This document shows positions 29,590 to 40,531 of a DNA stretch of 64,000 bases, piece by piece. Every line of letters begins with the position of its first letter. Within the stretch, counting starts at the first letter, position 1. Under the pieces are notes generated by a model. That model had not been told where the DNA came from. It ran no database searches and saw only the letters and a program-made list of their open reading frames with translations. The position numbers and the translations under genes are program-made. This DNA comes from Limnanthes douglasii subsp. nivea (Eukaryota > Streptophyta > Magnoliopsida > Brassicales > Limnanthaceae), in contig JAUPFV010000005.1 of assembly GCA_036936605.1 (NCBI GenBank), positions 73,854,885 to 73,918,884 of the forward strand, written 5' to 3'.

Positions 29590-32500
29590 GTTGTTTATGC
29601 AAGTCTTCAACATATTTAATTATGCCAATGTAATCCTATGTTATTAAATTTATTGGTGAGTTCTTTTTAACATACACATAACAGTTCTATACCTATACTT
29701 ATAGTAACTTTAGTATTTTTTTCACTCAATGTTCTACTCTTTAAAGACTAACCCACCTACATCCTAGACTTGCAGCAGTCTCATATAGTTTATGAGATTT
29801 GAAATTTCTAATACATTGGTCAGAGTATCTGAAGAGTTTTCTCACTAACAATCTTAGCCACCTTCATTTTCTCTTTCAACTAAGTTTTTACCACTTCAAG
29901 CTTCTGCATATCTGTGTCAGCCAATAGAGGGGTATTTTTAAGAAACACACATCACCCTCATATTCTTCTTCAAACCCCTTTAGTTAACATTCTTATATGT
30001 AAATTATCTCTTACAATTCATTATGCCAAAATGTAGTGGTAACATCTATTTGATTTAACTTAAAATCAAATCTAGCAACGATTGACAGCAAAGCCATGAT
30101 AAAGGTTTGTTTCACAACCTACAAAAACATCTCATTAAAATTAACACCATCATTTTGCGTAAATTCCTTAGCCACGAGCCTAACATTGTATGTGGGTAAC
30201 TCAATAACATGAATACATGGATTCCTCTTGTATTTTTAGTTATTCTAGTTTCTAATCTTTTTGCAATTTAACAATAATCCACGTGTTCATCTTCTTGAAA
30301 GATCTAAGTTCTTATTTTATGGTTATGCACCAGTTTTCTTATTACTAATATTGATAGTATCATGATATGTTTTGGATTCAATAACATCTCCCTGTGTTTC
30401 AATTGATAAAATATATCCAATTACATCAAAAAAATCGTATCTCTTCAGTTGTTTACTTGATCTTTGTGCTCTATCCCTAACCAGTTGAAAACATTCAAGA
30501 TCATGTTTCTCTTCTATCTGATCATCTGAAGGTCCTAGAACATCATACAATCGGTCTGCTTCAAAACCATACAACGGTTGAACTTCATATGTACGACCCA
30601 AAGTGGAACCAATTCCAAAATATTTTTTGTCGAAAGCGTCTTAAACTTCACTTTGAAGATCAGATTCATCATAAACTTCACATATATTCGTAGCAGTACT
30701 AAATTGAGTCTATATCTCATTATTCAATGGCATATCCTCCTCATTAAAAACCACGTCCCTACTTATTAAAACTTTATGCCATTCAGGTTCAAGGCACCCT
30801 AACCAATACTCTTTTACTCTATCTGATAGACGATGAACACATATTACAATGCCATCGACCTAAGCTTATCTTATTTCATATGTAAGTAAGGAGAACATCT
30901 GAATACTTTCAAATATTTTAACTTATATTTATCTCCGGTCCGAACCTCTTGAGGAAAAATAAATTTTAACACCGTAGATGGACTCCTGCTGATGATATAT
31001 ACAGTCGTTATCACAACTTCTCCTTATAACATTATACTCATTCCAGCTATATGAAGCATACATTTAATCTGTTTGAACAAGGTCTGATTCATTCTCTCGA
31101 CAAGCTCGTTTAGTTTGATATTCTCACTTATGGTTTGGTTTTTAGTTCTCCCAAGGTTTGCATAATAATTAGTAAATTCATTGTTTACATATTCTAAGCC
31201 ATTAGCAGTCTGGAGTGATTTTATAATTTTCCCGGTTTAATTCTCTACCAAAGTCTTCTAGTTCATAAAGACATCAAAGGCTTCATCTTTGGTCTTCAAA
31301 AGTAAAACTCATAATTTTCTAAAATAGTCATCAATCAATGATATAAAGTACCTTGCGGCACCTATGGTAGGTTCCCGTGTCAGACTCTAAAGGTTTGAAT
31401 GAGCATAATCAAGTACTTTATTGCGTGTGTGGTTATTGGGCAATAACTTCACCCTATTTCTCTTTCTCATCATACAACTTTTACAATGCTCACCTTATGA
31501 ACAATGATACCATCTAACAACCCTTAGTTACTTAGTTCGTTAAGTATGTTCTCACTTAAGTACCCCTAGGTAATAATGTCATAATCTAGTAGAATATTTC
31601 ACCACACTAGACACACACCCTACTACAATAACCTAAAAAACTGATACAATATTAATCTCATCGGGTTTCATAACAATAAGGGATCCTTGCAAGACCATAA
31701 CTCTTCCATCTTCATCCTTATAGGTAAATTATTCTTCATGTAACATTCCAACATAATTAAGGTTACGTTTGACTTTGAGTACATACCTTACGTTGTTAAT
31801 CACTCTATCAAGTTATGTTGATAACCTCAGATATATTGTTCCAATCTTTTTGACATCGTAGGATTCATCATTGTTGCGGATGAGCCTTTCACCATCAATT
31901 ATTTGTATGTATTCAAACAAATGTTTATTGAAAGTCATGCAAAATATGCATCCGAATCCAACACCCATTTATTGTTATACATGTAAGAATAAAAAAATTA
32001 ATTAAACCATCACCATACTCTTAATCATCAGGCATCATTGCAACATATCTGGCGTCGTTATTCTGATAGTTGTTCTCATTTCTCTTCTCTCCAGAGTTTT
32101 GACTTATATGTTATTTCTTATTGATTGTCCAACACATTACTTTTGAACCTGTCCAACCCATTTAGACTTAGGTCGAGAGTTTTATCTCCTTTTATTTAAA
32201 TGTATATATTTGTATACCTACCCCTCACACTCAGGTTTGTGACATTCAGAGTCACCATTTAGAACACTCTTCTTCTGAAGATATTTTGGAGTTCAAGGTT
32301 CCTTGACTTTGAATATCGTAAGAAACTATTTTCCGGTGAGCATGATGTCCACGAACTGTTCATAGTCATTCAACAAAGACTTTAAGAGGATGATTATTTT
32401 TATCTTCTTCCTCCACTTTCATACGAACTGTATTCAAGTTGAGTCTGATTCAGTTGTAATCATCTAGTTTCATTCAGATCTGTATGTTACTATACATAAA

Positions 32501-32960
32501 TAGCAAACAAAGTTGTTTCCAAGATATAATCTGTTTGCCAAGGAATTATTCATGTAAATCTCCTTCAACTGATTCAATATCCTCAACATCGTTGGTTATT
32601 TAAATACCTCTCGTAGCACTTCATCTCCCAAGATCAATATGATGGTATTATAAGCTTTAGACAGTACCAAAACATCAACTCGTGTAAACTTATCCTCGAT
32701 AGTAGCAACCAATCTTTTCTGTACTAGGTAAACCTTAACCTTAATTCTAAAAAGTTTGAAATCATTAATTTTGTCAAAAGTTTCAAAGCTAAGCTTTATG
32801 GAACTCATATTTTGTGGATTTCCAGTTTCCATGAGCGATCTACTTTTCATGTCTACAGGTCGGCGATCTATCTATTCCTTCTGTTGTTGCTCCACACTCA
32901 TCGTACCACTTTTTTGGAAAATCACGGATTATCCGAGGCACGAACCAATGTGTAATTAAC
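29590..32960 (-). pseudogene. copia gag-pol relic (gag, PR, integrase, RT start)
   Basis: Gag starts at ATG 32808 with MSSIKLSFETFDKINDFKLF, then KAYNTIILILGDEVLREV, both canonical for copia gag. Further gag similarity continues to about 32340. A damaged Cys/His knuckle lies near 32240 and protease-like VLDSD near 31960. Integrase is clear at about 31500-31060: HCKSCMMRKRNR, LLKTKDEAFD, LQTANGLEYVN and LVERMNQTLFKQIKCML. The linker LVRDRAQRSSKQLKRYDF lies at 30520-30410. RT starts near 30180 with RLVAKEFTQNDGVNF and breaks off near 29995. A tail resembling the end of copia RNase H (KVAKIVSE) lies near 29860. The remainder of RT has been deleted. Confidence 0.85.
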
Positions 32961-33052
32961 GAGACTTCAAAAAAAATATTTACCATGTTCAAATGAGTAA
33001 CAAATACAAATAATAATAATAATAATAATATCATTCAAGAAAAACAAATTTA

Positions 33053-33696
33053 ATGTGCTTTGGATTGTGAAGAAGTAATACATCTACATGAAACATATAT
33101 TTTTTTATAAAAATAGTAGGTTAGAGAAAGTCTCTCACACACAAAGAACTCAACCACTTGTTATTACAAAAGTTGACATTATTCACATAACTCTCTCTTC
33201 AGTATTTATCTCTCATATAACTTATCTCTCAAAAGACCTAGAGTTATTTCTCTCTCATGAAACTATCATGTCACTCATTATATAACAATTTGTTCTTCTA
33301 TTTATATGTTTAGAGAAAACCCTAATTCTTCATCAGAAACTCCAAAGTAAAGACTGAAATAACTTTTAATTCATTAATATTGAAAACCTCATAAATAAAT
33401 CATAGGAACAAAAAAGAAGAACCGATTAGTATTGAAAAACCTAGAAAATAGAAAACTCTGATACGGTCAAACTGGGGTTTTATGGTCTAACTCGCTTCAG
33501 ACCAAACTGCTTCAGATTATCTTGCTTCTGACCATCTTGTTCCAGACCAGCATGCTTCGACTCATCACATATTTTTTTCGACACAATGGTCAACAGTCTT
33601 ATCAACTTGTTTTAGGCCAGATCCAGTAAACATCTCTGCCATTAAATCTCAACTTAAGCTTCGTCCATAGAATTTCAACAGTTGTTGTCGGTACAC

Positions 33697-33697
<1 letters not shown>
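33053..33697 (-). repeat. 5' LTR of the copia element at 29-34 kb
   Basis: It is the partner of 29129-29586. A run of imperfect units around GCTTCAGACCA, GCTTCAGATTA, GCTTCTGACCA and GTTCCAGACCA near 33490-33550 forms a short degenerate array. The right end falls at GTACACA near 33697, just before an AT run. Confidence 0.75.
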
Positions 33698-33703
<6 letters not shown>

Positions 33704-33728
<25 letters not shown>

Positions 33729-33729
33729 T
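33704..33729. repeat. (AT)n microsatellite
   Basis: A 26-base AT-only dinucleotide run directly right of the copia LTR. Confidence 0.93.
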
Positions 33730-34434
33730 ATAGATATGTTTAGTAGATCTACCTTGATCTACCTATTTTAACATAACATTGTTAACAAATCATTGAGTTT
33801 ATAAATATATTTTAGGGAACTAAAACTAAAACTTCCAAATAATAGGTCATTTATATTTCTGATTTATTCGAAATCTTAAAAATATGGGTTTTTTATATTT
33901 TTAATTTTAAAGAATTTTATCTCAAATTTTATTAAATTTAATTCAAGTGATGGGAAAAAACTTATGTATAAATTCAAACCCTCTATCTTGAAATTTTTAA
34001 ATTTTATTTTTTTATCAATAATAATATAACAAAATAATACCAGTAATATGAACGTTTCTTTTAGGATTTTTTTAAAAGTTTTTTAAAAAACGCCTCGCTC
34101 TCTTTCAAGATGTAAAACCCTATCTATCCCTGTCGTTCAAACACACATATTCTCGGCTGGCCATCTTCACTCGCTAGATCTGTGGGATCCCCTCGATGAT
34201 ACCCGCTGTTTTAATCTTTATGTCTTCCCGATGACTCTTATTGTATTCGCGTAGCGTTTCAAAAAATACACTAATAACATTATAGTATAATGTTATAATC
34301 TACGTTTTCTTTTTTAAACCAAAAAAATAGGAGTAATAGAACATAATTTTAAAACTTACTAGTAATAAATAAGATTCTCAAACAATATTCTAGAATAATC
34401 TAGTAGTATAAAACTTCTGGAACTAACCCACACT
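33730..34434. other. Gene-free stretch upstream of promoter copy C
   Basis: No gene is recognised. The part near 34085-34260 is less AT-rich than its surroundings but has no open frame or motif I can name. Confidence 0.5.
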
Positions 34435-34600
34435 ATTTTTCAAGCGTAAGCCATGTGGCCATTACCGCATGAGTCATCGATCCGCGCAGAATCCCATACC
34501 CCTCCTAACATACGTGTTAACAAACCCATCCTTAGCACAACACGTGTCTCTTCATCGCTCCATTATTTGCCACGTAACAGCTAAAATCGCATAAAAACAT
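34435..34600 (+). promoter_or_regulatory. Promoter of the 75-residue gene, copy C
   Basis: It shares TTTTTCAAGCGT(A/G)AGCCA with copy A and ACAACACGTGTC with copy B. The G-box CACGTG is at 34541-34546 and the second ACGT element CACGTAA at 34571-34577. Downstream, AAAAAGGCACC(A/G)ACATGACC and TCTTCCCGGCTCACATATTT match copy B. The TATA position reads CTACTTAAAC, so the TATTTATA of copy B is lost or replaced. Expression may therefore differ between the two genes. Confidence 0.7.
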
Positions 34601-34792
34601 TAAATAACGCTTATCCAAAAACATTAAAATAAAAACCTCCATTTTTTAATCCAAAAAGGCACCAACATGACCCAATTAATTCTCTACTTAAACTTGTCTT
34701 CCCGGCTCACATATTTCATAATCACTTTATTACGATCTCTCTCTCTTACAACTCTCATTTGAAATCTTGATTTCTCAAGCAGAACACAACAC

Positions 34793-35020
34793 ATGGCAAT
34801 TGGTGTTCCAATTTGTATTCAGTGTGGTACCGGTGCTAACCCTTGTCGCTGCAAAGTTGTTGGACCGACACTCGGGTTTTTAGCGTTTGCGGCCGCGGCG
34901 GTTGTGGAATGGCCGGTAGGGGCTTTTGTTTATTGTTTCAGGCACATGAAGGGACGCCGGATCATGGCACATCCGGCTACAGTTGTTTATCCCAAAGTTA
35001 ATAATGCAATTCCTATATGA
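34793..35020 (+). CDS. Small Cys-rich membrane protein, copy C (75 aa)
   Basis: This is the paralogue of the gene at 23267. The protein is intact and differs by a short N-terminal insertion (MAIGVPICIQC against MAIACVQC) and a few substitutions such as YCFRHMKG for YLFRHRKG and NNAIPI for SRAIPI. The Cys cluster C-x2-C-x6-C-x-C, the hydrophobic stretch LGFLAFAAAAVVEWPVGAF and the MAHPATVVYPKV tail are kept, and most differences in the core are silent, as expected under purifying selection. The start lies in ACACATGGCA. The 3' flank CATGCCATTTGGATTTGATT and the following CTGTAACTTTGTA match copy B. Function is unknown; no family name can be given with confidence. Confidence 0.85.
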   Translation: MAIGVPICIQCGTGANPCRCKVVGPTLGFLAFAAAAVVEWPVGAFVYCFRHMKGRRIMAHPATVVYPKVNNAIPI

Positions 35021-35170
35021 TACGGTTGTAATGCATCATGCCATTTGGATTTGATTTCTGTAACTTTGTACTTTGTTGTTGTTTTTGGTTTTGGTTGGCA
35101 TGCACTTCTTATGGGTAGTGCAATGTTTCCAGTACTATAATATATCTTCTTCTTTCTTTTAATAATAAAG

Positions 35171-35699
35171 AGTTGATGAAATCTTGTTTTGTCATATTAT
35201 ATTTAATTTAATAGAAATTGTATCTGAATCGGTGATAAGTTCAAATAGATTTTGAACTTTTAAACGTTTGATGTAATGTCAAACTATAATAAGATGCGAG
35301 ATAAGTGTTAAACCAAAAACAAATACCAGTAAATGTAGAGTGAGACAACCGTGGAGAACTTGGCAAATCATTTCTTTGATGTTTGATTTAAACTATAGTG
35401 ATATATGCAATTCGCAATCCAAACGAAAGGAATGATCAGTTAGAAAACTAGGAGTGATTTCGTAAGTTTTTCCCGCAGTCATCATCAATGGACCATGAAA
35501 TCATCATCCAAACATTCCTATTATCGGCTAGGTGATTTCTTCCGACATACAGTTGTTTCATGTAAATGATAAATGATTTCCTCAACGAGATTATTGTAGA
35601 AAATTTGTAGGAAATCTGTTTTGACATTTATGTGGTCCGATGCCGTCATTGCAAGTAGAATCCTTATTGAATTAGAAAATCTCATCGCTCCAACCACTC
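35171..35699. other. Gene-free stretch
   Basis: No coding region or recognised repeat is seen between the 3' flank of copy C and the tandem repeats that follow. Confidence 0.5.
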
Positions 35700-36045
35700 A
35701 GCCTGGTACACATTCAGGCTCAAGAGCTACATCACTTTGGTTCATAATGAATAATCTAAGGCCAATGCAAAGTGGTACACATTCAGGTTCCAATAATCTA
35801 AGGCCAATGCAAAGTTGTCTATAATCTAAAGTTCATATCACTTTGGTTTGTCAATTTATTTTGGTTTGTCAATTTATTTCTCTTTGAATCATGTGAAATA
35901 ATCTAAAGTTCATATCACTTTGGTTTATAATAGATAATTTAAGACCAATGCAAAGTTGTCAATTTAATTCTCTTTGAATCATGAGCATCATGAATAATCT
36001 AAGGTCAATGCAAAGCTGTCAATTTATTTCTCTTTGAATCACAAG
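35700..36045. repeat. Irregular tandem repeats
   Basis: Units AATAATCTAAGGCCAATGCA recur near 35749, 35792 and, with changes, near 35938 and 35993. GTCAATTTATTTCTCTTTGA units recur near 35866, 35957 and 36018, and TTCATATCACTTTGGTTT near 35830 and 35910. GGTACACATTCAGG occurs twice. The pattern suggests repeated slippage of a composite unit of roughly 60-100 bp. Confidence 0.75.
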
Positions 36046-36299
36046 CATATTCACTCCGCTTCGATCTCAATATCATTTTTGGGTTTCCGGCTTTTCACTA
36101 TCCATTCCTAATAATCAGACAGATTTTTAAACATGTTTCGAAGTATTCGGCATCTTCAGGATATCCAATGAGTAAATATTTCAGAAATTTTGGTTGCAGC
36201 TACACAACTGAATACTCTTAAATTAATTGAGTAGGTTTTACACATTTCTTGTGAAGTTTTCATGCCAATCACAGTCAATGAATATATATTTATGAGGTA

Positions 36300-36790
36300 A
36301 CATTATTGATTCAGGAGTTTAGCAGTTAGTAACATGCAACTCATCCTCTCAAGAATGGTTCTATTCATTCTTTCAGCTACGTCATGTTCTCCAACAGTTC
36401 TATGTTGAGTTATTCCTTTAGCTTTGCAATGATTAGTAAATTTATTTGTCCATAATTCAAGACCATTATTAGGTTTGAACTTCTTTATTTCTTTGCTAAT
36501 TTGTTTTTTTAACTATGATCTTCATTGCTTGAATAATGTAAAGCATTTTATTTTGACTTTAAGAGATAAATTCGTAACTTCATTGAGTAATCATCAATAA
36601 TTGATGAAAATATATTTTACTTTCATGAGACTGAACCCTTGCAGACCTCCAGTGATCAATATGAATATAGTCAAAGGTTTCTTTTGTTGTGTGTTCATAT
36701 CTTACAAACCTGACTCTATTACTTTTACCATACACACATGATTGACAAAATTCTAAGCCAGTCGGTTTATCATTTCCACGTGATATGATG
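36300..36790 (-). pseudogene. copia integrase relic
   Basis: On the minus strand GLEFCQSCVYGKSNRVRF and EHTTKETFDYIHID mark the GAG-pre-integrase zinc part and start of the core. KFKPNNGLELW, then KGITQHRTVGEHDVAERMN and RTILERMSCML mark the core end with its Glu region. The order is correct for Ty1/copia. No LTRs or other domains could be tied to it. The sequence is interrupted by stops. Confidence 0.8.
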
Positions 36791-36949
36791 ATGGACTACC
36801 AATAAAAATTCAGTTCATGTTCAACGAGAAACAGATTCCACTAGTCTTGGGACTCTAATATGCTTCTTTAATGTTCCAGTTGAATCTTTAAAAGGCTTAT
36901 CCAGAATTCCATCCAAATCTTCAACAAGCCTCTTCGAAACTCCAAGATT

Positions 36950-37390
36950 CAGTCTCGCTTTAGGTCACGCTTAGCAAGCATTGGCTCAATTTCAATAAGA
37001 TTCAGCTCATCATTAGCTCAACCTCAACAAACCTTGGCTCATCTTCAGCATTATTTGGCTCAACCTTAAAATGCCTTAGCAAGATTTGACTCAACCATAC
37101 CAAACATTGGCTCAGCCTCCGCGTTCCATGGCTCAGTTCAGCAACGCATGGCTTAATTCAGAAATGCCTCGACTTAATTTTTCATAACCAGGACTCAGTT
37201 CACAAGGCCTCGACCTGTAAAGCTAATGTTTTCATCATCAATTATTTTTTTTACACACATAATAAACTATTGGACTACATATTAGGCTTACAAGCTCAGC
37301 ACCGATGTGCAATAGGCTTACAATCCAATAACTACTATACATAAGGCTTATGAGCTAAATTTCATATGAATATTAAGCTTTCAAGCAATA
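36950..37390. repeat. Degenerate short-unit repeats (GGCTCAA and AGGCTTA types)
   Basis: Between 36950 and 37210 a unit like TTGGCTCAACTTCAGCAA recurs about ten times in variants (CATTGGCTCAAT, CCTTGGCTCATC, ATTTGGCTCAAC, CATGGCTCAGTT). Between 37280 and 37390 a second unit, (A/T)AGGCTTACAAGCTCA, recurs about four times. Neither encodes a protein. They lie just left of Tat-2 and may be LTR or spacer remains of an older element. Confidence 0.55.
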
Positions 37391-37551
37391 CCATCTACAT
37401 AATTTGTTTATCGAACCAAACCAAATTTTTTTTCTTCCATAATACTAGCACACATCCCTTAACATTTTAAGAGTGACATATCTCAACCATTTATAGTTGG
37501 GTTTCAGCACCCACAAAAGAAAGCAGATAAGTCTTGGATGCAAATAGTATT

Positions 37552-37556
37552 CTCGG
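37552..37556. repeat. Target-site duplication of Tat-2, left copy (CTCGG)
   Basis: It is identical to 48213-48217 and abuts the LTR terminus. Confidence 0.95.
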
Positions 37557-37960
37557 TGATGAGGGAGAATAAAAGACATGGTGAAATTGTAAAGAAGAAA
37601 TGTAATAGGAGAGAATTGTAAATAAGAAATATAATATGAGAGAATTATAAAGAAGGAATTGTATTAGCGAAAAATTGTATAGACTACTAAAGAAGTAGCC
37701 ATTATGAGAAGATGAAAAGATATAGGGACCAAAAGTGTAATAAATGGGAAATAAAGCATGTGGGACCCGTAATTATACTATAAAAGGACCACATACGCTT
37801 CACAGATCCCGAGATGAATAGAATATTACTTTCTCTCTCTACTTAACCTAATTCTCATTTTCTCTCTCTAAAAGACTCCTAAACAAAGGATTGCGGCTTG
37901 TTTGACACTAAAAGATCTTCGTATCAAAAAATCACCCCTGAGCATTCTTAAAACTCTTCA
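37557..37960 (+). repeat. 5' LTR of Tat-2 (404 bp)
   Basis: It starts TGATGAGGGA and ends CTCTTCA, matching 47808-48212. It contains direct GAGAATTGTAAA(T/G)AAG-type units near its start, a TATA box and a pyrimidine-rich TTTCTCTCTCTAC tract after it. Confidence 0.95.
37779..37785 (+). promoter_or_regulatory. TATA box of the Tat-2 5' LTR
   Basis: TATAAAA in ACTATAAAAGGACCAC is a classical TATA box and would set the start of the genomic transcript about 30 bases downstream. The 3' LTR keeps the same box at 48030-48036. Confidence 0.8.
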
Positions 37961-37961
37961 G

Positions 37962-37979
37962 TGGCGCCGTCTGTGGGAA
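37962..37979 (+). other. Primer-binding site of Tat-2
   Basis: TGGCGCCGTCTGTGGGAA begins two bases after the LTR end. The first nine bases fit the complement of a plant tRNA-Asp 3' end (from memory of that tRNA). The rest does not fit, so the primer is uncertain. The same form is common in Tat-type elements. Confidence 0.8.
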
Positions 37980-38038
37980 ACGAAGATTGTTCTGACGACA
38001 ATCGCTTCCGGGAAATAGTTCCTATTCCGAGGGAAATT

Positions 38039-40513
38039 ATGGAAGAGCAAGGGGACGATTTTGTTAACAATTGCGAGGAGAATCTGGTGGGCGACGACTA
38101 TCAGAACGATATGGAATACAAGGCACATGGGGGCCAGCGAGTCAGAGACACTTTTGATGACTCAGATCTGTTGGCTTGAAGGAATGAACTGGTGCTGGAG
38201 ATCGAAAGATTGAAGGCAGAAAAGGAAACTGTTCAGGAAAATCTTCGCTCCGGGATAAGAAGGAAGCCAGAGAGTGGCAAAGAGGAGCGTGAAACCGATT
38301 TTAGTCATAAAGCCAAGGATGACAGATATAGGGGATACGAACGACGATCGTCCAGGAGGAAAGAAAAACGACGTTTGGATTCGTCTGACTCGAGCGGTTA
38401 TTCTCGATACAGCTCGTCGGAATCGTCTCCTAGGAAAAATTACAGAAAGAAAAGACATGGTCGAGGACACATAGATCGCCGGAGGGGAAGAAGTTCGGAG
38501 ATGAAATTTCCGGAGGAGAAGAGTTATCATGATCAAACCAATGAGCGGGGCTATGACCAGACGAAGTTCCCCTCTAGAAACCAAAACGTTGGCCCGCGAA
38601 ATTCAGAGTGGCAGCATCAATATACCCTACCATCCGAGGAGGGATTGTATTTTCCGAGCCATGAAAACTTGAGATCCAATGTTTATCGGACGGGTCATAA
38701 TTGGAGGGCTTCTCTTTTGGCCCCAGAAATATTGGTGGGCAACCTCCTAAAGCATTTCGATATCTCAAAGTTAGAAAAGTTCGATGGGACACAAGACCCT
38801 GATAACCACATCGAGCAATTCAAAAACTCCATGATTAACTTCGATGACGATGATAAATTGTTGTGTAGGGCGTTTTCTCAGACCTTCAAAAGGGTAGCTT
38901 CCAAATGGTATAACTGGCTTCCACAGGGCTCGATAAATAATTTCGACATGTTTTGGAATATCTTCAGACAAAACTTTATGGGGAGCAAAAAGTTCAGAGC
39001 TAACGGAGATACGATAATCTATTGCAGACAAAAGGTTGGGGAAAGCTTGAAGAATTATACCAATCGATTCGTTAAAACAAAAACTGATATGGAGTATTGT
39101 AAAGACTCAGTGGCACTTGCAGCTTTCAAGATGGGCCTACTCCCTGGACTATTAAAGGACACGGTGGCGGAGAGTCAGGCTATGACTTTCAGAGCTTTGT
39201 TGGATCAGGTTGAGAAGAGAATCCTGGTGGAGGAAACGCAGGCATCTGAGAAAGGATCCAACGACCAATTGGACCAGAACCATTTTCAAAGATATGAGCC
39301 TAGTAACCCCGGGCCTCGTGCTAATGTTCAGGCCAAAAGTACGGGTCAGTATCCGCCGAGGCAGAAAACAAACTCACAGTATTATGGCAACCAGCAAAAT
39401 TATAATCAAGGGGCCAGGCCCATGTCGAATAAGTGGATCCGACCGGATTACTTCGCGGAGTTACTGGAGAATGTGGCAGCTATATTTGATAATGCGAGAT
39501 CCACAGTACCATTCAGGAAACCTTTTCCTATTCAGACTCCGAGGAAAAGCAGAAGCGTTAATAAGTATTGTAAGTTTCACGAAGATATCGGGCACGACAC
39601 CAAGGACTATATAGCCTTGAAAAAAGAAGTGCAAGCTTTGATAAAAAATGGAATGTTGTTAGAGTTTGTCAAAAAGCACTATCAGAAAAATGCTGTGGTA
39701 AAGAGTGTTCCAAAGAACGCTGATACAACCATGGTGATTTCCGAGGAGGTTGATGTTTTTGATATTGAACAAGAGTATCTGGATCCCAAGGAGGGCAGGA
39801 ACAGTATAAATATGGCGGAAGAAGTTATTCCGAGGGGGAGAGTAAACAAACTCTGTGATTTCTTTGAGTCGCTGGCAATCTTTGGAGGGGATACCATCGC
39901 GGGGAATTCCAATAGCTCGCGGAAGAGGCACATGGTCAACCTGACTACCCAGATTGAAGCGGGGGTGTCCGCACAAATGCACCGATTGCCCTCCCCCATC
40001 ATATGTTTTGATGATGATGATGATATGCGAAATATCGCGGGCCCACATGAGGATGCGGTGGTGATTGCCGCGGGTATCGCAGGAGATCAAGTTCAGAAGA
40101 TACTTATTGATACAGGAAGTTCAGCAAATATCTTATTCATGATCACTTATAGGAGAATTTCTGACCCACCAGTTATACGACGTTCCGACAAAACCATAGT
40201 GGGCTTTACCGGCGCCACAGCAGCGGTGGTTGGAGAATTCCAGTGTGTGGTAGAGTTAGGCCGTGGGCCGTTCAAGAAGGAAGTGGAAGTATTGTTTATT
40301 GTTGTCGACGCACCAACTTCATATAACGCTATTTTGGGTCGCTCTTGGTTGTCCCGAATGCATGGTGTAATCTCAACGGTGCATCAGTGTCTAAAATATG
40401 TGGTAGGGAACAACGTCGGGATAATCAGAAGCAGCAAAAAAATGGCCCGCGAATGTTACCAGATAGCTTTATCCTCGAAGGGAGTTCGGGGAGAAACGTC
40501 AGATAAGGCATAA
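38039..40513 (+). pseudogene. Tat-2 gag and protease, one frame with in-frame TGA
   Basis: The first in-frame ATG is 38039. TGA at 38177-38179 interrupts an otherwise open frame to the TAA at 40511. The N-terminal third is Arg/Ser/Lys-rich. The gag core reads KLEKFDGTQDPDNHIEQFK, then KWYNWLPQGSINNFDMFW and GESLKNYTNRF. The knuckle YCKFHEDIGHDTKDY (39566-39610) has Tyr where Cys is expected. The protease follows with HEDAVVIAAGI and KILIDTGSSANILF (DTG at 40109-40117) and ends SYNAILGRSWL. Gag packages RNA and the protease cleaves the polyprotein. Given a functional ancestor, only the two stops and the Tyr change would need explaining. Confidence 0.92.
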
Positions 40514-40531
40514 CAATTAAAGGGGCCTTCC

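Larger units (their letters stand above)
29129..33697 (-). mobile_element. Decayed Ty1/copia element with both LTRs and an internal deletion
   Basis: Two related LTRs (29129-29586 and 33053-33697) flank gag, protease-like, integrase and RT-start sequence on the minus strand in copia order. The total of about 4.6 kb is short for copia because most of RT and RNase H is gone. The LTRs share TTTGGATTGTGAAGAA at their left ends and CTCAAAAGACC(A/T)AGAGTTATTT inside, but differ in length by about 190 bp and in many bases. No target duplication could be fixed. It is an old insertion. Confidence 0.85.

Noticed and set aside
38162..38584. 140-codon minus-strand frame opposite Tat-2 gag
   Set aside because: It is the shadow of the gag frame with its Arg/Ser-rich code and has no counterpart in Tat-1.
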